Below are positions 46,407 through 57,800 of a DNA stretch of 64,000 nucleotides, one piece after another. The notes under the pieces are model-generated. The model made no database searches and was not told the DNA's origin. It was given only the letters and a program-made list of their open reading frames with translations. The position numbers and the translations under genes were made by a program. Position 1 is the stretch's first letter; each line of letters begins with the position of its first letter. Source of the DNA: Uranotaenia lowii (Eukaryota; Arthropoda; Insecta; Diptera; Culicidae); contig NC_073693.1 of NCBI RefSeq assembly GCF_029784155.1, positions 360,482,863 through 360,546,862 on the forward strand, given 5' to 3'.

Positions 46407-47399
46407 CTGAAAAGAAAGAAAATAAAAATGAAATTATCAGATGGGTATTTGAATTTTAGACGATTTAGATAAACTAAACGTTCAGCAGGTTTCAGTTAAA
46501 GTAAATAACTCATTTTACAATCGTAGATAAACCTGAAGAAATTGGAGTAAAAACAGAAATGCTAAAAGCGCTCTTTAAGGCCTGAAAAACGGGGTTCCAG
46601 TAGATAGTGTAGTTACGCGCTAACGGAACAAACCGGCGAGTTTGGCCTTCAGCAGACGCTTCTTCATGTTTTGGTGCCGACCCGAAACAACAACACGAAA
46701 ACCCCGTCCCGAAATTAGGCTATTAAGACGTTTTGTTGAGGCCAACCTTTAAAATGAACACTTTCATGCGGTACAGTTTTGGATCGAATATTGATTTTAA
46801 TTTTTTTTTAATCTTATAAGTTTCTTATAAAAGAATGACAAGTAGATATGGGTGAAAATGTAAAAATCTGAAAAACTTTTTTTTCGAGTGAATCTGATTT
46901 GGATGCAATCAATTTGAAGCACACTGTAGGTGTTTCCCAGCACAAGCAGAAGGATGAGCAACAGCAAACGTAAGTAAGTTATGAAAAACGATGTAAACGT
47001 AGTGAAGCAGAACATATGGAATACAACAATAATGGGAACGATGCAGATTTATGTATTGGTCAGTCAGTGTATAGTGGCCCGGATAGATAAAAATTTGCAA
47101 CCATAACAAAAGTGAAGAGATGAGGTGGGATAAGCCAACAACTGATTTCTAGAGCACGGTGCGAGCACGATTTGCCTTATTTAGGATGAGGCGCACCAAA
47201 GTTTTACGACAATCAGTGCACATTTTCAATTCAATTAAATTTTCGCGCAAATTTTCATAAAATTCAAGAGAGTATTTTTAATTGATTGTAGGTAGCCATA
47301 TTACCAAAAGTCTTCGTATTGCTTCCAAAAATTTTTTTTTTCAAAAATTCCGGTAAGCATGATTAGAGTAAGGGACCTACCGATAGTGTTTTTCATACA
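46407..47399. other. Upstream region of the ZP gene: possible promoter or further 5' exon
   Basis: A pyrimidine tract ending TTTTCAG at 46407 suggests an upstream non-coding exon, but I cannot identify its donor or a core promoter. 46590-46760 is less AT-rich (CGGCGAGTTTGGCC, AACCCCGTCCCG) and might hold the transcription start. Short ORFs (46078-46269 and 46797-47109) show no domains. Confidence 0.3.
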
Positions 47400-47401
47400 T
47401 A

Positions 47402-48708
47402 TAAAGTCTGCTTCATTTAATATTGGAACAAATTCTTTTGCTCATTGTGGCGCTCCTAGTGGACGGATTTGGAAACTTTTATCACCCACGTGTCGGGAAA
47501 TTCATTACCTTTCACCATGTATTTATGTCATAACACCAAACGATAGCATTTTGTAAACAACCGTCATGGAAGCCGAACGGAGAGATCAAATTGTGCACAG
47601 TTTTCTTGAAAATCCATTGTTGTCGGCATCGAAGCTAGCTAAACAGCTTAAAATGCCCAGAAATACCGTATGGCGTGTTATCAAGCAGTACAAGGAAACA
47701 TTGACGACGGCTCGGAAGCCGCATTCGAAGCGTCGGAGTGGAACTGTCGACCGGAAACTGCGTGGGAAAGTCATCAAGGCCGTCAAGAGGAATCCCAATC
47801 TTTCAGACCGCGATTTGGCCAATAAGTTCCAGGCCGCTCACAGTACGGTGCGACGAATTCGTCTCCGGGAAGGAATAAGGTCATTCCGAGCCAGCAAACA
47901 GCCAAATCGGACGCTGAAGCAGAACAATGTGGCCAGAATCCGTGCTCGAAAGCTGTACGACCAGTGCTGACCAAGTTCGACGGATGTATTCTGATGGACG
48001 ATGAGACCTACGTGAAGGCGGACTTCGGGCAAATCCCAGGTCAAAAATTTTATTTGGCGACGGCTCGGGGGGATGTACCTGCAAAATTTAAGTTCGTGTT
48101 TGCGGATAAATTCGCCCGCAAGTACATGATTTGGCAGGGGATATGCAGTTGTGGACAGAAAACCAAAGTCTTTCTCACTGACAAGACAATGACATCAGAA
48201 GTCTACAAAAAAGAGTGCCTACAGAAACGGATTCTGCCGTTTATTCGTGCCCACGACCGTCCAGTAATGTTTTGGCCGGACCTCGCAAGCTGCCATTACA
48301 GCAAAACGGTTATGGAATGGTACGCAACGAACGGGGTCAGCGTAATACCGAAGGACCTCAACCCCCCAAACTGCCCCCAGTTCCGGCCGATAGAGAAATA
48401 CTGGGCAATCACGAAGCGGAGGCTTAAGGCAAAGGGAAAACTTGTTAGGAACATGACTCAAATGAAGAACTGGTGGAATCAAATCGCCAAAACGGTGGAC
48501 GAAAAGGGTGTGCGCCGCCTAATGTGCCGTATTACGGGAAAAGTACGAGAATTTCTTCGAAACAGCAATGAATAATTTTTTTAATTTTTTTTTATGAAAG
48601 AGTAAAGAAAATGCTACATTTGTATGAAAAACAAAATATGAATTCGTTAATAAATGACTGAACTACACGCAATTGTTTGTGTTCCAATATTAAATGAAGC
48701 AGACTTTA
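47402..48708 (+). mobile_element. Tc1/mariner transposon, DD37E type, nearly intact copy B (1307 bp)
   Basis: Perfect 29-bp terminal inverted repeats (47402-47430 and 48680-48708, starting TAAAGTCTGCTTC) flanked by TA at 47400-47401 and 48709-48710. One transposase reading frame fills the interior apart from one frameshift. Length, TA duplication and catalytic spacing fit the DD37E (ITmD37E) group known from mosquitoes. It differs strongly in sequence from copy A at 4292, including the terminal repeats, so the two represent different subfamilies. It lies about 1.4 kb upstream of the ZP start codon. Confidence 0.93.
47566..48575 (+). pseudogene. DD37E transposase, disrupted by one frameshift near 47963
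   Basis: Starts MEAERRDQIVHSF at 47566. Residues 1-60 and about 70-125 form two helix-turn-helix units (LSASKLAKQLKMPRNTVWRV; LSDRDLANKFQAAHSTVRRI) with a basic linker between them. At RKLYDQ (47963) one base is missing: the frame stops at TGA 47968-47970, while the frame starting LTKFDGCILMDDETYVK continues to a TAA at 48573-48575. The core has MDDETYVK (first D), WPDLASCHY (second D) and RPIEKYW (E); 37 residues separate second D and E. The combined length of about 337 aa is full size. No other stop was seen, so inactivation rests on this single indel. Confidence 0.9.
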
Positions 48709-48710
48709 TA

Positions 48711-49247
48711 GTATATTATTGATATTTTTTTATCAATTTTAAGTTTTTTGAATGGCATCGGAGCTAGTACCTACTGGAATATGATTGTAATTTGTGATTT
48801 TTTTAAGAGCAAAAATGTTTCCGTTATCGATGAATATGTTTCCAGAACACTGTATACAATTTCGATGTAAACCGAAACGCAGAATTATATTTCAGCCTAT
48901 CTTCTGAATTCTCAGCCATAAACTGTGCGTGAAATTTCTGATTTGGTCTCCTCATAAGAGAGTCGTGTTTATCTTAAAGTTCTTTCAAAACGACTTGGAA
49001 ATTCTTGCGTCTTCTAGTTCATCGCGTTCAAAAAATCTCGATAGGTCTCAGAAATAATACGAGTGACTTATGGATATTGTCCGTTTTTACTACTAGTCAT
49101 ATTTTGATAATGATCTGTGTATGCTTAAAAATGTAAGTTAGTAAGTAAATCGAAAGTCGCTTTTAAAATGGCGTTGAAGTCTTTTGTTTTCTTAAATATA
49201 TGAGTTATCCAATAACAAACGTCAAACTCTTAAAGTTTTTCGTCTTG
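48711..49247. other. AT-rich spacer, nothing recognised
   Basis: Lies between the DD37E element and the MITE. No supported feature. Confidence 0.4.
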
Positions 49248-49754
49248 GGGGCCGTTCAGATACCACGTGGACAGAAAAATGAGATTTTTGACACCCCCCT
49301 CCCCCTCCGTGGACAAGCGTGGACATTTGGCAAACCCCTACCCCCCCTCCCCGGATGTCCACGTGGACAGATTTGAGACACTTTTTTTTAAATACCTTTA
49401 ATTTGACAGTTAAAAAACACCACTTTTTGTCTTTTGTTATTGACATGGCTGATTTTGAAAAAACAAAATCATAATTCCCTGATATAAAATAATTTTAAAA
49501 ATTTTAAATTTCTAATTTATCATATTTATCACTTGTAGCTACTTATTGTTCAAACTTAAACTGGAAAGCTTTGCAATTTTAAGATATTGATTTAAACATC
49601 ATAATATTTATTCACCTTTAGAAAATATTTTGAAAGTAAGTATGTCCACGTGGACATGACCAAAACCCCTACCCCCCTCTCCGTGGACAAGCGTGGACAT
49701 TTCCATACCCCCCTCCCCCCCCCTAAGTTGTCCACGTGGTATGTGGACGGCCCC
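49248..49754. mobile_element. 507-bp MITE with GGGGCCGT termini and four CACGTG palindromes
   Basis: Terminal inverted repeats start GGGGCCGTTCAGATACCACG on the left and match the complement of the right end with two differences. TTG flanks both ends (49245-49247 and 49755-49757), a possible 3-bp target duplication, which would fit the PIF/Harbinger group weakly. Inside, two blocks (49263-49368 and 49644-49739) are direct repeats of each other with C-runs (CCCCCCTCCCC) and CCGTGGACAAGCGTGGACA. CACGTG occurs four times (49263, 49357, 49644 and 49732 regions). No transposase is encoded. Confidence 0.75.
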
Positions 49755-49898
49755 TTGCTATCTCAAACGAACTACTCACGACTTATTCCGGTAATGAAAT
49801 CAATTGAAAATTTCAAGAGCCTAATTGTTTGAAACGCTGAATTTTCATACGAAAACATATTAAACCGTCAAAATCCGATAAAATCAAAACAAAAAAAA

Positions 49899-51398
49899 AA
49901 TGATAAAAATGACAAAAATCACAAAAATGCCAAAAATGACAAAAATGACAAAAATGACAAAAATGACAAAAATGACAAAAATGACAAAAATGACAAAAAT
50001 GACAAAAATGACAAAAATGACAAAAATGACAAAAATGACAAAAATGACAAAAATGACAAAAATGACAAAAATGACAAAAATGACAAAAATGACAAAAATG
50101 ACAAAAATGACAAAAATGACAAAAATGACAAAAATGACAAAAATGACAAAAATGACAAAAATGACAAAAATGACAAAAATGACAAAAATGACAAAAATGA
50201 CAAAAATGACAAAAATGACAAAAATGACAAAAATGACAAAAATGACAAAAATGACAAAAATGACCAAAATGACAAAAATGACAAAAATGACAAAAATGAC
50301 AAAAATGACAAAAATGACAAAAATGACAAAAATGACAAAAATGACAAAAATGACAAAAATGACAAAAATGACAAAAATGACAAAAATGACAAAAATGACA
50401 AAAATGACAAAAATGACAAAAATGACAAAAATGACAAAAATGACAAAAATGACAAAAATGACAAAAATGACAAAAATGACAAAAATGACAAAAATGACAA
50501 AAATGACAAAAATGACAAAAATGACAAAAATGACAAAAATGACAAAAATGACAAAAATGACAAAAATGACAAAAATGACAAAATTGACAAAAATGACAAA
50601 AATGACAAAAATGACAAAAATGACAAAAATGACAAAAATGACAAAAATGACAAAAATGACAAAAATGACAAAAATGACAAAAATGACAAAAATGACAAAA
50701 ATGACAAAAATGACAAAAATGACAAAAATGACAAAAATGACAAAAATGACAAAAATGACAAAAATGACAAAAATGACAAAAATGACAAAAATGACAAAAA
50801 TGACAAAAATGACAAAAATGACAAAAATGACAAAAATGACAAAAATGACAAAAATGACAAAAATGACAAAAATGACAAAAATGACAAAAATGACAAAAAT
50901 GGCAAAAATGGCAAAAATGACAAAAATGACAAAAATGACAAAAATGACAAAAATGACAAAAATGACAAAAATGACAAAAATGACAAAAAAGACAAAAATG
51001 ACAAAAATGACAGAAATGACAAAAATGACAAAAATGACAAAAATGACAAAAATGACAAAAATGACAAAAATGACAAAAACGACAAAAATGACAAAAATGA
51101 CATAAATGACAGAAATGACAAAAATGACAGAAATGACAGAAATGACAGAAATGACAAAAATGACAAAAATGACAAAAATGACAAAAATGACAAAAATGAC
51201 AAAAATGACAAAAATGACTAAAATGACTAAAATGACATAAATTACAAAAATTACAAAAATTACAAAAATGACGAAAATGACAAAAATGATAAAAATGATA
51301 AAAATGATAAAAATGATAAAAATGATAAGAATGACAAAAATGACAAAAATGACAAAAATTACAAAAATGACAACCATGACAAAAATTACAAAAATTAC
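49899..51398 (+). repeat. Near-perfect 9-bp array (ATGACAAAA on the plus strand), about 1.5 kb, about 167 units
   Basis: The unit ATGACAAAA is repeated almost without variation from about 49930 to 50890, with scattered changes (GCC, CAG, TAA, TTA, GAT variants) rising toward 51398. It is the reverse complement of the TTTTTGTCA unit of the 40.85-45.33 kb array. The unit length keeps five of six frames free of stops, so ORFs of 401-535 codons appear on both strands; none is a gene. Purity suggests recent expansion or gene conversion. Confidence 0.97.
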
Positions 51399-51749
51399 TG
51401 TATTCATAAATTAAATACACATGAATTCACAAATAATGAAAAATAATTGTTGGGATTGCTTAGATTTTTCTTTTGGAGCGGATTTTGAGTGATCTTAGAA
51501 GACAATCATTGAATACAAACAATATTCGAACATCCATTCAAAGCCCTCATGAGAAGATATTGGTTCGGATAATGAGTAGAAGATTTCGATCCTTGTTGAA
51601 GATTATAGATCAAATGTCAGCAATATAATAATTTTAGTACATATATTCTTAGCATCAATGAAAAATATAAAATTTTGTTATCACATATAAAAACTATTTT
51701 TTTTACAATTTAGAATCGAATAGATTTTCACCAGGCAAGTACATTTTTC

Positions 51750-54700
51750 GTGTTGGAACTTTTCCATTGCGTGACGAAATTTCCGATTCCAGCCACGCCG
51801 ACCTACATCATCCGGCCTTTCATGAGCATCCTCAATTCCTCGCTTATTCACCGGGACGCAACGAGCCAGGCTTTACGGACCTCGGAGCCCTTCGACTTAG
51901 TCGCGCTGATTCCAGCCAGTGGCATTAGTCGTCCCGGCCCTGAGTTCGATTGCGACGATGAGGTTCTCCAGCTTGCACTGACAGACAAGTATTCAACATT
52001 CGTCGACCTTCCTCTTCGTGATGGATTTTTCTGTTCCAGTGAACGACGATCCGGTGTGTCTGTTAGGTCACGAGATCAACTAAATATCTACTACCAAAAT
52101 GTCGGCGGTATCAACTCCTGCGTCAACGATTATCTGCTAGCCACCTCATGCTCCAGCTACGATATTGTGGCTTTAACCGAAACCTGACTGAACGACAAAA
52201 CCCTTACTAGTCAGGTTTTAAGCTCCGACTACACAGTGTTCCGGCGGGACCGAGGTCCTCACAACAGTACTAAATCCACCGACGAGGGAGTTCTGATTGC
52301 CATCCGATCCGGTCTTTCAGCCACTCCTATCGACGACGAATCATGGAACGATCAGGAATTAGTGTGGATCCGTATCGATCGGGGTACTCGAAAGCTCTTC
52401 GTCGGGGTTTTATACCTACCTCCTGATCGTGCCAAAAGCACGACCTTCGCATAGTCGTTTTTCCGCGGCCTATCTTGGTTGTGTTCCCTTACTGTTCCCG
52501 AGGACGACATTCTTATTATTGGCGACTTCAACCTGCCCGGACTTAAATAGTGTTTCTCCCAGTGCGGTTTTTTGTTTGCTGATCCAGCGAGATTTTCATT
52601 TACTACGCCCTCCAGTTTGATCCTCGACTCACTCAGCACAGCAACTCTCCGACAAATTAACAGCGTCGAGAATGAGAATGGTCGTTTGCTCGATCTTTGT
52701 TTTTTTAACGACGGATTCCAATTGGCTACGATTGAACTAGCTCCTGCGCCTCTGGTTAAGCTTGTTCCTTATCACCAGGCACGGCTGCTTTCGCTGCTAT
52801 TTCACAAACGCTTGACGCCATCGACTGGAATTCTGAACTCGAATCTTCCGTTCCAAACGCCTCTGCTATGAAGTTCCCATCCCCCTCCCATATCATCAAC
52901 TACATCATCGATCGTCACGTACCAAAACGCTCAGCAGCCACTGACCCACGTATTCCCTGGGTCACGCAAGAGTTGCGACAAATGAAAAGTATGCACGCAT
53001 TCTTACCAGGGCTACCTTATCCGGATTCAGCGTGGTTTTAAAACTAGATCCAAATCGTTTTGGCAGTACATTAAGGATCAACGGAAAGAATCGGGCTTAC
53101 CGTCCTACATGTTTTAGGAATACAAGTCGGCAACCTCGGATTTGATATTTGTAACCTCTTCGCTGATAAATTCCGTAGTACTTTTGATTCTGGTTCAATA
53201 TCCATGGACCAGTTGAATCAGAGTACTTCCTTTCATCACATCGTAATCGATGACGATACCATCTTGAAGGCAACTGCTAAGCTGAAATCCAGTGTTTCTG
53301 CAGGTCCGGATGGCATTCCAGCGACTTTCCTTAAACGATATACTATATCACATATGCTGACTCCTATAAAACGAATCTTCCAAGCATCGCTAATGGAATC
53401 CACGTACCCTTCCATTTGGAAACAGGCTTACATGTTTCCGGTCAACAAAAAAAGTAACAGGAAGAATGTTAACAATTATCGCGGTACGCGGTGTGCGATC
53501 GCCAAACTGTTTGAGCTGGTTGTATTAGATCCATTTTTCTCGTATTGCAAATTTTATTTCTCTAACGAACAACATGGACTCATGCCTAAGCGCTCTGCGA
53601 TAATAAACTTGTTGACGTTTAAATCGTCCGTGCAAGACAGCTTTGCCAGAGGATCTCAAACCGACGTAATCTACACCGACCTGACCGCAGCTTTCGACAA
53701 GGTAAACCACATATTAGCCATAGCCAAACTAGATCGTATCGGCATTTGCGGCTCTTTACTGGAATGGTTCCATAGCTACCTGGTAGGACGGAAACTTATT
53801 GTACGATCAGGTGAATCATTTTCCAATCAATTCCCTGCCTCTTCTGGAGTACCACAAGGGTGCCACCTAGGACCCATAATATTCCTGATCTACTTCAACG
53901 ACGTGCTGCTGCTTCGCGATGGACCAAAACTGGCGTATGCCGACGACTTAAAATTGTTTCAACCCATCAACAGCCGAGAAGATGTCAACGTTTTGAAGAG
54001 CCAGTTTAACATATTCGCCGCCTGGTGTGATGTCAATTGCCATCCCTTGAATCGCAACAAATGCACGGTAATTTCGTTTTCACGTAAGCGGCTCCCGCTA
54101 TCGGCTGATTATTTTCTTGGACATGAGGCAGTTGCACGAGTTGAGCATGTGAAAGACCTTGGTGTGATCGATGGACAAACGGTTGGATTTTAAGGTCTAC
54201 ACAAACTACATCGTCGATAAAGCTTCTAGATGCTTGGATCTTTTATTCCGCATGACAAAAGACTTTAAGGATATTGTCTCAGGAGTCTTTACGGTAGCTT
54301 GGATCGATCTTCCCTCGAATATGCAGGGGCACCATACCCTACTACCAAAATGGCTCGGAGCTTATCAAGGCCATCCAGAGGTGTTTTTTGCGCTTCGCTC
54401 TCCGGAACCTGAACTGGCAAGACCCGTTCCGACTACCCAGCAACGAAAGCCGCTGCCGCCTTATCGACATCGACACGCTGCAGGCCCGCCGGACCGCAAC
54501 ACGGGCCTCTATTGTCGGCGATCTGCTTTCGTCGAGAACCGACTGCTCCGCACTGCTAGAAGCACTTCAACTCAGCGAATGATCTCGAGGCTTGAGGAAT
54601 CGTGATCTACAGCTCTTTGCTCCTCTTCGACAGAATAACTACGGAGTTAATACAGCGCTCATTGGTGCACTGAGGACGTTTAATCGTTTCTGCGATCATT

Positions 54701-54765
54701 TTGATTTTGACGTTTCGAGGGAATTATTCCGAAGAAGAATCCTTAGTGCTTTAAGTATAGTGTAG
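51750..54765 (+). mobile_element. Non-LTR retrotransposon (APE endonuclease + RT, Jockey-like), dead copy
   Basis: The endonuclease begins INIYYQNVGG-like (52080) and runs through IVALTET, where TGA at 52185-52187 replaces the usual Trp before LNDKTL. ILIIGDFNLPG (catalytic D/N) lies near 52510-52545, with in-frame TAG codons before and after. The reverse transcriptase (53204-54193) has SAGPDGIPATFLK, TDLTAAFDKVNH (catalytic D), SGVPQGCHLGPIIF and AYADDLKLF (catalytic DD). A C-terminal segment of the usual kind (LRNLNWQDPFRL..., 54388-54582) follows after frameshifts, ending near 54765. At least three stops and several frameshifts make it inactive. It has no RNase H domain. The 5' ORF1 is missing. 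Confidence 0.85.
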
Positions 54766-54873
54766 GGTAAATTCCGTGTAGTTCGTCTTTAATTTTGAAC
54801 CAATCATTTGGATCTACATATATGTGATCTGTTGATGAAAATAAACAAACATCAAATACTATATGATTCTATC

Positions 54874-55742
54874 CGATCGACTGTACACCGAACCGAGGAT
54901 TGCCGTAGAATCCTTCAACAATGGAGCAACTGAACGACCTTGACCTGGCTGACGATATTGTTTTGCTCACCCAAACACAAAAAGACATGCAGAGCAAACT
55001 CGATGACCTCGCCGAAAGTTCCAAGGCAGCAGGTCTCAAAATCAATGTCGGAAAGAGCAAGTCGATGGAGATCAACACAGGAAATCCGTCCAGTTTCATG
55101 GTCGCTGGGCAACAAGTTGAGAAAGTGGAGTGCTTCCAGTATCTTGGTAGCCAGATAACGCCTGATGGTGGTACCAGGAAGGATATCGAGACCCGGATCA
55201 GAAAGGCCCGATTTGCGCTTGCGAGTCTCCGAAACATCTGGCGGTCACGCCAGATCTCTCTACAAACAAAAATCCGAATCTTCAACTCAACTTGCTGTAC
55301 GGGTGCGAAACTTGGTGCACATATGCGGTGACGACGCGAAAACTGCAAGTATTTGTAAACCGCTGTCTGCGGAATATCATCCGTGCTTGGTGGCCTGGCA
55401 ACTGGATCTCGAATGAGGGACAACATCGCCGGTGTCATCAAAGGGCGCTAGAAATCGAGATTCGGGAACGTAAGTGGAGATGGATTGGGCACACGCTGCG
55501 GAAAGATGAAAACGAGATTTGCAGAGAGGCGCTAGATTGGAATCCAGAAGGACATCGAAGAATAGGTAGACCCAGAAACTCGTGGCGGCGAGCCTAGCCG
55601 CTGAAATCCGAACTGTCGACGAGAATCTTGACTGGGACCAGGTGAAGACGCTGGCTCCGGATCGTCAACAGTGGAGGTCTTTTACTACGGCCCTATGCAC
55701 AAGAGGATCGTCGCGGGATCATTAAGTAAGTAAGTAAGTAAG
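54874..55742 (+). mobile_element. RTE-like LINE 3' end, 5'-truncated, with (TAAG)n tail and target duplication
   Basis: It codes for the second half of a reverse transcriptase: LNDLDLADDIVLLTQ (the x-ADD active site, 54930-54970), GLKINVGKSKSMEI and VECFQYLGSQITPDGG. After a frameshift near 55290 come LYGCETWCTYAVTTRKLQVF and RKWRWIGHTLRKDENEIC. The (TAAG)n microsatellite at 55723-55742 is its tail. TATGATTCTATC (54862-54873) and TATGATTCCATC (55743-55754) flank it, a 12-bp target duplication with one mismatch. The style fits RTE-type elements. It sits just after the 3' end of the preceding LINE, so it may have inserted into its flank. Confidence 0.8.
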
Positions 55743-55754
55743 TATGATTCCATC

Positions 55755-56300
55755 TCTGGCCATTTTTCAAGTTAAAGTTGTTTATCGCTTAAAAAAGTTA
55801 GCGTTGAAGTCTTTCGTTTTCATGAGTCTTTTCTTTGTTGAGAGTTCAAGGTTTTGAATTTCGTTTAAAAAAGAGAAGCAGGTATTAAGTGATATCAACA
55901 ATTATTTAGCTTATATTTATGAATCGGAATTTTAATCTTAAAAATGTAAAGACAGGCGGTCCTGTCTTAATGTTTTTATTTTTAACCGATTTCAACAAAC
56001 TGCAAATGATAAAAACAGCTAACTCTTAAAATATTGAACGCTATCGGGTCCAATAAGTTGAAGATAAATTCAACGATGAAAAGCTTTCAAATCGGGTTCA
56101 ATAAATTTAAGATAAATTCAATGATGGATATCCGTGAATCATGAAAACGGACGTTTCATTTTTCAAAAGCAAAAACTAATAATAACTTTTCTTCGGACGT
56201 GCCTGTCAGTTATGATTTAGTTGGAGCTTCGCCAAAAACTTTATCAGAAACATACAGTCTACAAAGTGCACCGTTTTGTACTGTCCATTATAACCGACCT
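55755..56300. other. AT-rich spacer; short direct repeat
   Basis: At 56040-56120 the words CGGGTCCAATAAGTTGAAGATAAATTCAACGATG and CGGGTTCAATAAATTTAAGATAAATTCAATGATG follow one another about 55 bp apart, two units of a decayed tandem duplication. Nothing else is recognised. Confidence 0.45.
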
Positions 56301-57800
56301 CTATGTATGTTTTATGTTCGGGAGTAACCATTTTTCGTCTCGCACTGGCTAGGCACATTTAGCTTTAGTAGGTAGCTTAGCTTCGAATTTCTTTAAGCGT
56401 GAGCAAGAGAATAACCTCAAAGAGCCCGTAATAATCCCCACCGAAAGCAGCAGGAAACTTCCTACATACTTCCCGAAGTTTCCACCAACTGACCACACCG
56501 TAAGCATGCCAGCAAGCAAGTGTGATTAGCGCAGATTTGTTGTATCACACTGGCATGGACTAACTAGCGAAATGGGAACAACAAAGGCCACGGGACGCAA
56601 AGAAAACGGCCTATGATGAGATCGAAGAAAGCACAAAGCTTACGCCACAATCGCGTGCCGGTGCGCTGCAGTTGCGCAACCAGCTCTTTCATGCGCGCTG
56701 TTTGACCGAAAAAAACAGTACCATGACCGGTGAAGAGAAATTTTCAACTTGGACTGGCCATAACCATGCGGCCAGTGATGGTTGTGAATGACTTTTTGTT
56801 TAAATTTTTCAGACGTCAATTTATGAAAATATATGTTTGCGTACACAAAATGTTCCCTTTTGTACTATAAGGGGTTTGAATGATTTTTTTTATTTAAAAT
56901 TCTTAAACTTATAAACTATAAGTTATCTTTGATCTAAAGACTGCAGTGTATTTTTTTCTCATTTCTTCTCATTTATCTGATCCCGACAATTACTTAACGA
57001 TTTTTTAATTATCACCTAATATCCGAACCTAAACACCTAATATTTCCCGGTAGTTCAACTTTATTATTCGTTATCATCATAAACATCACCAACCTTTTTG
57101 AACAATAAAAACCAATTTCATCAGGGTGGTCAACATTTCTCCTGAATCGTCTCGATGATGGTGTCTGATTTCGAAATTTTTATGGTTCCAATATTGGAAA
57201 ACTTCCGGAATCTAGCCTTGTAGCTTTTGGGCAACTTTTGGGGCCGCTAATTATCCCATTAAATTTGTCCAGCCCCGTTGTCACATATCGAAAGTGGCCG
57301 GAGCACGTGACCCTCAGCTCCGGGGCCCCGAAATGATTTGTGTTTCGAGATGAGGTCTCTGAACCCTGTACGATCTCTTTCTCTTGTCGAGAAGGTAAAC
57401 TTTTAGCCATATCTTGGATACCAAAAGAAGGAAATCTAAAAAAGCCCAAAACGGACGCAAAAGTGATAAAACATTAAACCGAAGGTGAAAGAAAAAGTTT
57501 CACCAACCCCACCGATTTATAAATTCAGAGAGTGAGTGTGGAAAAGTGCGGATTGTGTATTGGCTGTTAACGGCTGCTGGTGCAATTTACATGTGATGAT
57601 CATTCACTAATCCACGTATTCATATGGGCCCACGATTCACGATTCCGTAATTAAAACTTTCTTATCTCGCGGTGCGCACACGCTAATGTGATTTAGGGAC
57701 TGTTGTTGCATAAAACCCATCGAAAAATCTGCACTGTAATTTTTCTTGAAAACTTTTTCGGATATTGATGTGAACATTATTGTCTCGTTATGGAGCCGGC
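56301..57800. promoter_or_regulatory. Less AT-rich island upstream of the ZP gene: candidate regulatory DNA
   Basis: 56380-56800 and 57240-57700 have balanced composition and no transposon termini or coding similarity. Two minus-strand ORFs (56640-56846 and 57180-57449) lack features. It is about 10 kb upstream of exon 1. Whether it belongs to this gene is unknown. Confidence 0.25.

Noticed and set aside
49813..51420. ORFs of 535, 507, 430 and 401 codons on both strands
   Set aside because: All are read-outs of the 9-bp repeat, which lacks stops in five of six frames; there is no composition, start context or domain of a real protein.
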